Positions 44,902 to 55,029 of a DNA stretch of 64,000 nt are shown here, one piece after another (the first letter of the stretch is position 1; the number at the start of each line of letters is the position of its first letter). Both the position numbers and the translations under genes were made by a program. The notes below the pieces were generated by a model. It was not told where the DNA came from. It did no database searches and was given only the letters and a program-made list of their open reading frames with translations. The stretch covers positions 27,531,716 through 27,595,715 of the forward strand of contig OX465587.1 in NCBI GenBank assembly GCA_950022655.1. The letters are read 5' to 3'. Origin of the DNA: Alentia gelatinosa (Eukaryota; Annelida; Polychaeta; Phyllodocida; Polynoidae).

Positions 44902-44947
44902 TTGAACAAATTGGTCGTTAAACTACCCAAACAGACAAACAAACAAA
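44902..44947 (+). mobile_element. 46-base retroposon tail with 12-base target duplication
   Basis: TTGAACAAATTGGTCGTTAA followed by ACTACCC and (AAAC)n is flanked by CTGAGGCATTAA (44890) and CTGGGGCATTAA (44948). The uninterrupted site exists at about 47529 (GACTGGGGCATTAAGAGATG). The insert is duplicated with the 2-kb unit (46946-46991). It resembles a SINE/LINE 3' tail only. Confidence 0.6.
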
Positions 44948-45016
44948 CTGGGGCATTAACGGATGCTAAGGAGGGCATACCGGTACAGTCACCAGGGATG
45001 CGAAGGCGCTTTTTCT

Positions 45017-46016
45017 TTACTTACAGTCGAGAAAACAACGATGCCGTTTCGGTGATAGTTTCTCAGCATGGGAGGATATAACATACGGTGTGCCCCAAGG
45101 CTCGGTCCTGGGGCCACTGTTGTTTATCTACTATATTAATGACTTAGCAGCAATTCTAGATAAACATGAAATCACGTATCGGCTATACGCGGATGATCTT
45201 GTTCTTTACCAAACTGGGCCAAACTGTGAAACCATTTGTGCAAACTTACAGGAGGGCCTTGACGATTTATATGATTGGACTAGAAATCACTCTCTCAGTA
45301 TCAATCTATCTAAAACCAAAGTAGTTTGGTACACATCCAAGAAAAAGATGAGCAGGACTGATCCCCCAAAACTATACCTAGGTCTCCAAGAGTTGTCGGT
45401 TGAGCAAAGCTATTTGTACCTTGGGGTACAAGTAGACAGCAACCTAACCTTCGAGAATAACCTTAGATTAGTCATAAAGAAGACGAACCGCAAAATCTAC
45501 ATGCTTAGCAAAATAAGACACATGCTTAGTACCAACATGGCAATCAAACTCTACAAGCAAATGGTTGTGCCAACTATAGACTACGCTAGTAACATTCACT
45601 TATGCTCGCCAAAAAATCTGCTTGTAAAATTACAACGACAACAAAATCGTGCACTAAGGATATGCTTAAAGGCTGATTTAAGAAAACACTCTGTCAATGA
45701 ATTGCACAGCTTGACAGGAGTTGATAAACTGTCTGTCCGGAGAGAAGAGCTACATGCAACGTACACTAGGAAACTAGCAAAGGATGAAGGTCTAATCTCT
45801 AATAATAATCCAGTAGGATTCCCTATTGGGAGAGTTACTAGATCGGCCTCTAAATGTTTGTTTAACCTACCAAGGCCAAAAACAGAAAGCCTTAAGAAAA
45901 GTCCTACATATAGAGGGAAAGTCACATGTAATAACTTGCCTACAGAAATAAAATGTTCAGACTCTAAGAAAAGTTTCAAAAAGCTAGTTAGGGAATACTT
46001 AAAGCAGTTGTACTAA
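45017..46016 (+). pseudogene. truncated LINE reverse transcriptase (duplicate)
   Basis: The frame is open from YLQSRKQ through VPQGSVLGP, YADDLVLY and the C-terminus, but it lacks the endonuclease, motif A and any start. It arose by the tandem duplication. It differs from 42971-43970 by a handful of substitutions (for example N to D before DLYDW, K to N in WTRKHS, C to R in TNCKIY, K to E near TKIK). Confidence 0.85.
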
Positions 46017-47020
46017 CTTGAAGATCCCAAAATAGGGAATTCAGAACTAAGCCTGGGAGGGTTAATCATTTACTTAGCGAAAATTGACTTAGAATCTACG
46101 AGATCCTAAGAGGGTGTAGGTCAGATGGACAGTGTAAAAAAAGGGTATGGGAGCTTTACTAGTTTTCGTGAATGGGTTCTTCGTTATTATCCTGCATAGA
46201 ACTAGACAAATCTAAATTTCAGTTTCATTGTATTAAAAACTTGTCATTGTATATATTGGTGATGGGATGTAGTAATGTCATTAGTAATGTTTCTGTTTTT
46301 GTTGACAATCTGTATATGTAGATATCTTAACTCTAAATAATGAATCTCGATGTCATAAGTTAAAGTTTATCTTTAAAAATCAATATAGAGACAAACAAAA
46401 ATTCTCGACATACAGTCGAAAGAAAACTATGTATTTCATGTTAGAGGTAGGTGGAAGACCGCGACACATGTAAGCGAACTTGCCAAACGAAATAAAAAAT
46501 AAAAAAAAAAAGTCTAAAATAATGAACTAGCAACCTAAAAGACTAAGTAAGGGACAAAATATAAACCCCCACTATGGTGCACCTTATACACAATCATGTC
46601 GGATCAATTTTTATGTTTAAATATGGGTAAAGGGTACTAAGGATATGACTAGATATTGAGGAAAAAGATAAAGCATGTATATGGATGACCATGGTGTAAG
46701 CAGACCCCGAGTAAGCGACTACTTTAGCCCGGAACGGAGGGTACCTCTTTAGGCGGGGTTCTACTCTAGGCAATATCTTGTGTAAAAATAGTGTTATTGA
46801 GTATTTCACGAATTATGAGCCTAAATTGCAAAATGTCAAACGATGCTATTCGCATCATTTGCCATGGCTGGGAATCCCATAGTGACATCAACAGTTAGAA
46901 AAGGGTTACACCGCCATTCTTTTACATCAGTGTGACTGAGGCGTTAATTGAACAAATTGGACGTTAAACTACCCAAACAGACAAACAAACAAACTGGGGC
47001 ATTAACGGATGCTAAGGAGG

Positions 47021-47560
47021 GCATACCGGTAGTCACCAGGGATGCGAAGGCGCTTTTTCCATGTTTTGAAAATGTAGTCACTGAGCCATAGGAATGCCAA
47101 TCTCTGCCTTTTATCACATAAATATGTTCCTCCGCCGCCGGCATTGGGACATATTCTATGCAGTATAAAAGACCTAAACGGCCATCCCTATGGCTAAATG
47201 ACCACATTTTTCTCATAAACAGCATTTTTGTTTACACCAGTGTGACTAAAGCATTTATCAGATAATAAAGGGGGGGGGGGCATACTGATACAGTCCTCGG
47301 AAATGAGATGTTTTTCCATGTTTTTTAGTTATACAAAAATAGGAAAATGTAGTGACTGAGCCCATACATATAGGGATGCAATTCTCTGCCTTTTTTAACA
47401 TTTATAAATACTTCCCCGCCCTGGCATTGGGACATAGTTTATGCTAATACAAAAGACTCAAACGGCCATACCTACGGGCTCAGTGACCACATTTTTCTCT
47501 TAAACAGACATTTTTGTTTACACCAGTGTGACTGGGGCATTAAGAGATGCTAAAGGGGGC
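47021..47560 (-). repeat. ~260-280-base repeat of the CCP7 exon end and donor
   Basis: There are three steps (GCATAC at 47021, 47280 and 47560). Each carries, on the minus strand, about 20 bases of the CCP7 exon end (CCCGGGGACTGTACCG) with GTATGCC, followed by shared intron sequence (ACTGAGCC, GGCATTGGGACATA, AACGGCCAT). The real donor is the one at 47564. Another copy at 44975 was carried along with the LINE duplication. Confidence 0.7.
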
Positions 47561-47564
47561 ATAC

Positions 47565-47750
47565 CGGTACAGTCCCCGGGAACGATGCTCCATGCTCCCG
47601 TCTCCGTACACGTGATCGTCGATTTCATTGTGGTGACGTCATTGAACATGAACCCATGGAGGCAGGTGAATGTGACGTCACTTCCGTAGGCGGTCTGCAG
47701 ACTGTTCACACGACTGTTGTTTACCAGAGGTACCGGTGGGCAGTGGATGA
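47565..47750 (-). CDS. Gene 2 exon: CCP/sushi module 7
   Basis: This exon has 186 bases (62 codons) and phase 1 at both ends. The acceptor is TCCCACATTTAG|TC at 47751 and the donor ACCG|GTATGC at 47564. The peptide has IHCPPVPLVNNSRVNS, YGSDVTFTCLHGFMF, TITCTETGAWSIVPGDC. It is a textbook CCP, with four cysteines, the G-x-x-V-x-F-x-C strand, the hydrophobic-G-F turn and W before the last Cys. It has one N-x-S site. Its 3' end with donor is repeated downstream in the intron. Confidence 0.92.
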
Positions 47751-48605
47751 CTAAATGTGGGACAGGAAAAAACCCAGATAATTATATTAGCAGGGGAGCA
47801 AATGACCAGAAAAATGGGTAACAATGACATCCGAGAGTCTCCTGCATGAAACTTGCCATGTTAGTCAATTATAACCGAAGGAATCTGAATCTGATGCTCG
47901 TTTGTGTCAAAAAGTGTAGCATCATGCTCGTTTCTATGATAACAGAAGGAAAACATTTTTTATAGTTACTAATATTTATCATACTTTGATAAGAGAAGGT
48001 GAAGAGATGTTTTTTGTATTTAGGGCCTGTTGAATAATTTAGGCTCGTGCATGATGAACATTTTCTATATACCAACGAGACAAGAGTCTTTAACAAGGCC
48101 ACAACAACACCACGATTGGAAGCTTGTTGGGAGCCTTCCGACAAGGCTATGACAACATCGAGCATGTTCGATTTTTCCCACGACTGGACCCTTGTCATGG
48201 AGTGTTATGCCATGTCGGGAGCGTGTCACAGAGGTCTATGATAGGAAATTTTGGTGGAGTTTGCACTTCCTGACACGCCCCGACAATGCTGTCATAAAGC
48301 CACCCCTTCTTACGACAAGGCTGCAACAAGGGCTGATTGGAACTTTCTTGTCAGCACTTGTTATAGCCTTGTCTTGGTTGGTGGACGCCTGCCTTAATGT
48401 AACAAGCGGTGTATTGTGTCAATGGTCTGCGACACAGCCCTTCAGTGAGGCCGCACTAGAAAACTGGCATAGGGTCCCACTACTACAAGCAGATCAACGT
48501 TGGGTTAGTATACCCTTCTTTTTCCAGAACCAAATAGGTCAACCATTGAGTCAGTCTCAAAAAGGATGTAACTAGACATGAAACTCCACAAACAAACAAA
48601 CATAC

Positions 48606-48794
48606 TTGTACAGCCTTGACGGACGTCAAAGCCTGTCCATGTCCCCTCCGCGGAACAGGTGAGCGAGGCCTCAGTAGTTGCGTTTGGAAATTGATAGCCC
48701 TGGTGACAGGTGTAGTTGACAGTGCTGCTGAATAAGGTTGCGTTTCCTGTGCTGTTTGTATGCGCGACTTGGGGAATAGACGGGCATACAACAG
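48606..48794 (-). CDS. Gene 2 exon: CCP/sushi module 6
   Basis: This exon has 189 bases (63 codons) and phase 1 at both ends. The acceptor is TTATACTTACAG|CT at 48795 and the donor ACAA|GTATGT at 48605. The peptide has VVCPSIPQVAHTNSTGN, STVNYTCHQGYQFP, ASLTCSAEGTWTGFDVRQGC. All CCP landmarks are present, including YTCHQGY and GTW. Several N-glycosylation sites are visible. A 35-base array of its own acceptor lies just upstream. The donor is followed by TTTGTTTGTTTG, like the SINE-flanked donors of CCP modules 3 and 5. Confidence 0.92.
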
Positions 48795-49034
48795 CTGTAA
48801 GTATAAAGTTTCATATGTTCATACAACGGCTGTAAGCATAAAGTTTAATATGTTCATACAATGGCTGTAAGTATAAAGTTTAATATGTTCATACAACGGC
48901 TGTAAGTATAAAGTTTGATATGTTCATACAACGGCTGTAAGTATAAAGTTTAATATGTTCATACAACGGCTGTAAGCATAAAGTTTAATATGTGCATACA
49001 ACGGCTGTAAGTATAAAGTTTAATATGTGCAGGT
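48785..49034 (-). repeat. 35-base array of the CCP6 acceptor
   Basis: There are seven copies. On the minus strand each is AACATATTAAACTTTATACT, then TACAG|CCGTTGTATG. The real junction (TACAG|CTGTTGTATG) is the last copy in transcript order. About 10 exon bases are included in each unit, so each copy is a ready-made decoy 3' splice site. Confidence 0.9.
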
Positions 49035-49889
49035 TTATATCATATAGGTATTTGGATTTGATAATCATAATTCATTTACAGTACCAGACAAAGTGTCATT
49101 ATATCCCTGTAGTCGAACACTTATGAAATACCAACCGCTGCTAGGGGTGCCGTATCGATAATGTTCAAAATGGTGTTTTTTGATAACTTACAGGTATATA
49201 ATGATAAGAAAACATGTTCATTGTGGGGGAATGGATGCCGTTCTCCATCCCTTTTCCTCTAAATACATCCCTGTGCCTGTGGCATGAGGACATATTCCAG
49301 GGACAAAAGACCATGAAATAACTTGGTCCAGACTCCACTGAGTTTGACCACACAGTTGTTGACGAAGCGAAGCTGAGTGAATTAAAATACCGGTTAAATG
49401 AGGTGGAGGGCAGACCGTGTCATCTTCAAGAATGTATTTCTGATTTTATCTCACCCCATATGACATTGTTAATTGATAGAATAAACCACTTGGTTTCCCA
49501 AGGTAGTAGGAATGTCCGTGTGGTTAGGGTGAGGAACCGGAACAAGTGGATTGATCCTGGCAGCCGAGTGGCGCCACCACCGTATGGTCGACCCACCATC
49601 ACCCCCTCTAGCGGTATCTGAGTAATATACCCGACTAATAAGGTTCCAGAGTAGTCTACACATTAGAATACTCACGGTTACAGCCCCGTGTAGAAAAATA
49701 CTGGGGTGGGAAGATCATGCATTCTCTCTCACTCCACCATGTTCTTCACACACATACCTTGTTCTACACACATCATCAAATTCCAACCCACCCACACCCT
49801 TTTAATACATTGTTTAATATGTCTCTTGCCTATTAATGTTATATAAATAGGCAAGAGAGTCATTAGAATAGGCATTAGAATACTCACAG
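49035..49889. other. intron of gene 2 with dispersed repeats
   Basis: 49110-49165 carries the CTTATGAAATACCAACCGCTG repeat (relatives at 20695 and 25510). 49185-49390 matches the family with GTATATAATGATAAGAAAAC and a hairpin (GACTCCACTGAGTTTGACC). No exon seen. Confidence 0.4.
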
Positions 49890-50241
49890 TTACAATCTGA
49901 TCACCCTCTTGGTCGCCTCACCTCCTCGTGGTGCAGACCAGATATGCTTGCACGCAAGCATAACAAAAGCGACTGGGGTGGGGAGTTAGCTCAGTGGTAA
50001 AGAGCACGGGACTCTGTTGATTCTGGTCCCACTGCAGCCACTTTTCTCCTTCACCCCCAGCGGTGGTAGATTAACTGCTATATAAAAGGCCATTGCTTCT
50101 CATACCATGTCTATGTCTAAATTCATCACATAGATTCGATCACCCCCCTTGTGGTGTAAAAGAACCTTCAGAAAGTCTGGTGAGAACCTGCAATGGTTTA
50201 CTGGACGTTAAATCAAACCAAAAAACAACAAGCAAACAAAC
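49890..50241 (+). mobile_element. tRNA-derived SINE, copy 1
   Basis: It contains a box A-like GTTAGCTCAGTGGTAAAGAG and a box B-like GATTCTGGTCCCACTG, a body shared with the copies at 57.0, 58.7 and 60.9 kb (CTTTTCTCCTTCACCCCCAG, then CACATAGATTCGATCACC) and a tail GTTTACTGGACGTTAAATC plus (AAAC)n. The tail ends four bases from the donor of CCP module 5. Confidence 0.75.
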
Positions 50242-50245
50242 TCAC

Positions 50246-50431
50246 GGTTACAGTCCTGTAAGGTGCCGCTCCAGGTGAAGTCCTCTCTACACGTGAGTGA
50301 GGTCTCCGTCATGTTCTCTGACATGGTGTAACCGCTGTAACAGGTCTGCGTCACACAGGAACCTGCGCTGGCATTTATAGAGTTTAGTCCAGAGTTGGCA
50401 TTAGGGACGAGTAAGGCCGCGCACGTATCAG
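50246..50431 (-). CDS. Gene 2 exon: CCP/sushi module 5
   Basis: This exon has 186 bases (62 codons) and phase 1 at both ends. The acceptor is CATTTTTACAG|CT at 50432 and the donor AACC|GTGAGT at 50245. The peptide has DTCAALLVPNANSGLNS, GSCVTQTCYSGYTMSEN, SLTCREDFTWSGTLQDC. It follows the CCP pattern with two extra residues that add a fifth cysteine (SCVTQTC). N-glycosylation sites are present. A SINE abuts the donor, leaving only GTGAG of the original intron start. Confidence 0.88.
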
Positions 50432-50493
50432 CTGTAAAAATGAGGAATGTATGATTAGGTAGAGTTCATTATTTATGGTCGGGAGGCACAGTC

Positions 50494-50707
50494 TATTTAT
50501 CCTACCCCTGATAAAAAACGCCATAGTTTAACATTGACTCAGTGTATTTGACGGAGCATTGAGTAAAGTGTTATTTATGCACCGAGGTGAATAAAAAAAC
50601 GGACCAATCAGGGATGATATAACAAAAGTAGATCTGGCAGCATTGATAAATTTGGCCATCCTCCGAAAATTTTCTCTGTATATCAGTGAGATGGGGTAGG
50701 ATAAATA
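50494..50707. mobile_element. MITE with TATTTATCCTACCCC ends
   Basis: Left TATTTATCCTACCCC and right GGGGTAGGATAAATA are perfect inverted ends of a 214-base element. Relatives occur at 31765-31920, 57975-58100 and 62850-62990. There is no coding capacity. Confidence 0.65.
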
Positions 50708-51980
50708 TGAAATGGAACTCGAGTTAGCCTTCTCAGAGTTTATACCTCTCTGGTCAGGTCTACTACTCACTACACTCGGCTAACGCCTCATGTAGTGATA
50801 CACGACCTGCCCATCATGGCATAAACATTGACAAGGCTAACTCTCATTTGGTTTCTACTAAGTATTAGAAATTTGGTGTTCACTGGAATAGGAGATCCCG
50901 TACTCATGTTTACCATGTTCTCTATTATTACTAAAAGAAAAGGTTTCACCTTATTTTCATTTTTGTCAATGAAAATGATTGCAATACTTTATATACAGGG
51001 CCTATACACTGTGTAAAAGGCAGAGCCATGAACACCAGTTGGTGTGTCAACTGAGGCAATCGACCCTTTTGATAATGTAAATGATAGAACTATTGTAAAC
51101 CTTTGACCCAATAAAGAAATCGATAAAAAAACAACAACAAAAAACAGTTGTCGTAACATGAATCGGTCAGAAAAAGGTCCACCTACCGACATGGAAATAC
51201 TGAAACAAGTTACCACGACCCTTAGAATACTGAAAAACAAAGCCACCCGGAATGCCAAAAAGAAGCTACCCTCCCCTTAAGAATAGGGTTAAAGCAGAGC
51301 AGAGGCTCAAATAATGTGCCCTTTTTTCGGGATAAGTGCAGAGAATGAATTTCACCAATTATATGATACTATGGCGCAATCGTTGGCATTACTGACAGAC
51401 AAATAATCGGTGCAAATTTCGTCGGCTGAAGGGCCTATTCCATCTGGTTGAATTCTCAGCCGAAATATGACTCTTAGAGTGTCTGATTTACTATTCGGGT
51501 ACCATCAATGTAATGGAACAACATAACCTGGTGAGATTGGTACTGTCGGCTGCCGTCGGCCGCTGTCGGCTGCCTTGTTCCATATATCAGATGCAGGCAA
51601 ATCATAGTACATCCATTTTCCGCTAGCCTTTTTTTTTACTGATGCCCGATTCCCACCTTGTGACCTTGACCTGTGGTTTGTTTACTTGGAGTTATTATTC
51701 GAAGGTAGGTTGTGTATTGAGACAAATAATTGTAACAAGACCGTATTGCCACTTAAAATATGTATTTATTACCTTAAAACATCATTTTGAGTAAGAGTGA
51801 TAATAAATACTTAACTAAGACATGAATTAATGATTTTAAAAGGTATCACGATATACAGGTGATGACAAGTTATAAATTATTAGGAGTACAGTAAAACACA
51901 TACAATGTGTGAGATAAAAGGTATCACAAGTCCATTTGACTTGATTATGAGATACTGACTATAGTATCAGAATATCAGTA
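50708..51980. other. intron of gene 2
   Basis: No exon seen. 51400-51600 has GGCTGCCGTCGGCCGCTGTCGG and a fragment of the ...GAAACAG/CCATC... dispersed family. The DIRS-like element begins somewhere near 51.9-52.0 kb. Confidence 0.35.
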
Positions 51981-51994
51981 GTCCTTAAGACAGT

Positions 51995-52480
51995 TCATGA
52001 GTTTGTTTTTGCCAAAGAGGTGGCGATGGCGTGGGCCGTAGCCGTTGATAGCAGCAGGCCTGCTGCGTGAAGGGCCGTGGCGACGAGCTTTATTACCGAC
52101 AGGGGTACCGGTGGTGCCGGACTTGGGCTGTGTGTTGAGAGTTTCTGGGCACCTCTCAGGGCCCGGATGGCCAGGGGGGACGTGAAGGCTGAGTCGTCAC
52201 CGTCCAGGGTTCGGACGAAAGTGCGCGCTCCTGAGATGTAGTTACGTATGGCTGGGATGCTTTTTAGTGAATTCGCCAAAATCTGGGTGTAGAGGGCCGC
52301 CTGTGTCGGGGAGGGGTGAAGTAGTTCGAAGCTGTGGTAAACCATGAATCTGGCATAGGCCTCGGCCTGTCGCTGTAGGTTAGCAGTCGTCCCTGGAGCC
52401 AAGGCCGCCTTCCATGTTGCCTCCAGCTGGGCAGGGAGTCGTGGATTGATCTTTTCTGTAAGGAATAGAGAAACCTGTGA
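51995..52480 (-). pseudogene. truncated tyrosine recombinase of the DIRS-like element
   Basis: A frame that overlaps the 3' end of the RT ORF continues DVPSQVSLFLTEKINPRLPA, then ALAPGTTANLQRQAEAYARF, NYISGARTFVRTLDGDD and LIVATALHAAG-like sequence (KLVATALHAAG) to a stop at 51995. It resembles the helical core-binding domain of phage-type recombinases used by DIRS/Ngaro elements. The R-H-R-Y catalytic residues are absent, since the frame stops before that domain. Assignment rests on position and helical pattern only. Confidence 0.5.
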
Positions 52481-52488
52481 GGGTACGT

Positions 52489-53995
52489 CTACGTTGGTGA
52501 CAGCACATATGCAAGCGAAGCTGGAGGAACAGGTTTAAGTTTAAGCTCGTCAACTAGTTTTAATGCTAATTCTGCCTTATCACTTTCAACATAGGCCCTT
52601 GACAGTGCGTCTGCAAGTACCAGCTGCACGCCCGGGCGATGGACAACCTGTACGACCACATCATTTAGGGCCTCAAATAGGGCTACTTCTCGAGAACATG
52701 CTGCCAGGACCATATCCTTGGTCCTGCCTGAGTTCAATACCTGAGCAGCGACCATATTGTCTGTTATTATTCGAATAATGTGTCCGCGCTTCTTATCAGG
52801 GAGGACAGACTTTGCGGCCAGTAGACAGTTAACGGCCTCGATTTGGTTAATATGATATGACTCCTTATAGCTTGAGGGGAGGGGTACACTGTAGAAGGCG
52901 CCGGATTCCTTGCAGAACGCTCCAAGCCCTGCCGGACACGCGTCGCATTCGAGCTCAATGACTGGTCGCTCTTTAATGATCAACTTCTTCCCGTTGCTCT
53001 TTTCTGCAAAATCGGCGAACCAACGCAGATCTTTACGTGCCTCTTCGTCAAGTACTACTGAGTGTTCCTTGTACGCCCGTCGCAGGAGAGCCAATAGTCG
53101 CGACATGTATCTCCGAGCAGGGGGGACACATTGCGAGATGTGGTTCAACTTTCCACATATAGCTTGGATTTGTTGCTTCGTCACATACTCCTTGTTCTCC
53201 CATAGCCTACATTCAGTGACAATGCTTTCGAGTTTTTCTTTCGGGATTGTGATAGTCATATCAATCGTGTCCACAGTAAATCCCAGCAAGTCTATTCGTG
53301 TGGTCGGGAACACTGATTTCTCCGCGGCCAGCTCCGCTCCCAGTTCCTCGCACATGGCTTCAAACCCGGCGAAAGAAGTAGCCGCTTCATTGAAATCTGC
53401 ATGCACTGAAATGAAGTCATCGACGTAGGCAAGGGTAGTTGACTGGAAACGCAGGGCCATGACCCAACAGAGAGCATTTGATACTCTCTGCTGGGCCCCG
53501 CCTGAAAACCTACATCCAAATGAGGGGCATAGATCGATATATGTCTTGCCGTCATGCTGCAAGCCGAGGAAGGGATAATCCAGGGGATCGATCCGGAGCT
53601 GGCGATAGGCCCTCCGGAGATCCGCCTTCCATAACAGGGCACCCCGGCCTGCTCGCATGACCAGCACAGCGAGGTCCGCCACCGTGGGGAGAGTGTAAGC
53701 CCGCTCAACGCCTTGGACATAGTTCTTCCCTATCCCGTCATTCACACTCTCCCCATGGGGGAACGACAAATCCATGATAACCCGCCTCTGTTCGCCCTCG
53801 CCTGGCTTGGGCCTTGTCAGGAGGGGACTTATCTGTGTCCAGGGTTTGAAGGGGGGACTGTCAAATGGGCCCATCATGGCGCCCAGCCCCACCTCCTTCC
53901 TGATAAACTTAGCCACTGCCTCCGGGTACGCCCTAGCAGATGCGTGGTTGGTTGTTGTCGGAGTGGGTATACGAAGACGGCCATCTGTATTTTAG
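52489..53995 (-). CDS. DIRS-like reverse transcriptase-RNase H
   Basis: The frame is open from about 53995 (RIPTPTTTNHASARAYPEAV) to TAG 52489. RT motifs: ISPLLTRPKPG, RRVIMDLSFPHGESVND, LLWKADLRRAYRQLRIDP (motif A Asp), CRFSGGAQQRVSNALCWVM (motif B), LAYVDDFISVH (catalytic YVDD, 53416-53427) and IDLLGFTVDT. RNase H residues follow: ELECDACPAGLGAF, QIEAVNCLL, RIITDNMVAAQVL and LADALSRA. It is therefore a full polymerase region with intact catalytic acids. There is no ATG at the upstream end; it would be reached by frameshift from the preceding ORF. Confidence 0.85.
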
Positions 53996-54885
53996 ATATT
54001 CACAGATCTCCTTGTCGTGATACATTGACAGTGCGCTTTGCCAGGCGTGGTGTATCATGCCCGATGGTATACATAGTCGGGCACCCATATAGTTTGGCAC
54101 GCCAGTCTTTCGCACCGCCTTGTAGATCTCCATATGCACCTTAGCCTGATTGGGCGCCTGCGGCGAAGGGTGAGGCCACAACTGCACCACTATTTCTCCA
54201 TATGCTTGTGGCGTTACCCTGCGAGCCCGCAGTCCACCCTCCAGCGGGGCGGTCACACACGCGTCAGAGAGGAGAGACATCTCCCGGATAGGGCGGGGTG
54301 GTTTCGGGGTACTTGCCGCGAAGGAGTTTCTGTCTGGCTGATTGTCATCATTAGGGTCCGAGTCATGTTCACAGTCCTTTAACACACCAGCTGGGTATAT
54401 CAATGAGATCCCCTCAAGACACTGCTGCTGGCTTGTGTCTTTGAGGTTTCCGGCATTTACGCGTGCGTGATCGCGTCGTCCGGTTCTAGGGGGGGTAGCA
54501 TGTACTAGTGCCACGGGCAAGTCAGGCTTAGTTCCCGCTAATTCCTCCTCTAGTTTACTTACTGCCATAAGTGCAGGTTTCTTACTAGAAGAGGGGGGTG
54601 CCATTGCCTCGCGTTCACCTGACACACTTCCCGACATCGACTTGACCAGTTTATTGCCCTCGTTATGTTCAGTGCATGCACTATGTCGTATTGTGTTACC
54701 CCTCAACCTGGGTGGATCATCAGTGGTGTATCCCGAACAGGCTGAGACATCACACATTGACAAACGACTTGCAAAAGCCGTATTCAAGACGACGCCCAGT
54801 GGCAGGCCACGTGCTCTGTTTACTACGCGCGCGTGCGTCCTGCCCGCAATGTTTACATCGCGCGCGTTACCTCCGGCGCGGCTTT
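53933..54885 (-). CDS. DIRS-like ORF2 N-terminal part
   Basis: The frame runs from just after a TAA near 54887 to TAG 53933. There is no recognised domain in the first half (low-complexity, polar). The second half (RRVTPQAYGEIVVQLWPHPS, YKAVRKTGVPNYMGARLCIP, ICEYLKYRWPSSYT) is the lead-in that in such elements runs directly into TPTTxNHxSAxAYPEAVxxFI. Here that continuation lies in the next frame. A one-base shift between 53960 and 53985 therefore separates it from the RT, either a mutation or programmed +1 frameshifting. Confidence 0.6.
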
Positions 54886-55029
54886 ATGAGCTACTTGGGT
54901 TGGTACCAACGACATCAACAGACATTCTTTTGCAATGAGAAAGGCGATTCACATTCACAGGTTTTGTACTCACTTTCAACAATGAATTAGTGAAGATCCG
55001 CGTCTTGTACCGCCGTCGTCTGTTCTGGT

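Larger units (their letters stand above)
42971..47058 (+). repeat. 2-kb tandem duplication including the LINE 3' half
   Basis: 42971-45016 is repeated at 45017-47058 with only about a dozen differences. Copy 2 starts inside the RT (TTACTTACAGTCGAGAAAAC) and both copies end in the same non-LINE DNA (GGATGCGAAGGCGCTTTTT). Because flanking host sequence is included, this is a direct genomic duplication and not a second retrotransposition. Confidence 0.9.

Noticed and set aside
45017..47058. A second, independent 5'-truncated LINE insertion
   Set aside because: The copy shares non-LINE flanking DNA with the first and lacks its own target duplication, so tandem duplication explains it better.
49980..50050. 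Possible tRNA gene
   Set aside because: Box A and B-like motifs are part of a SINE with three other copies; the cloverleaf is degraded and followed by the SINE body and tail.
53292..53720. Overlapping frames antisense or shifted to the DIRS RT
   Set aside because: Shadows of the RT frame, which carries all the motifs.
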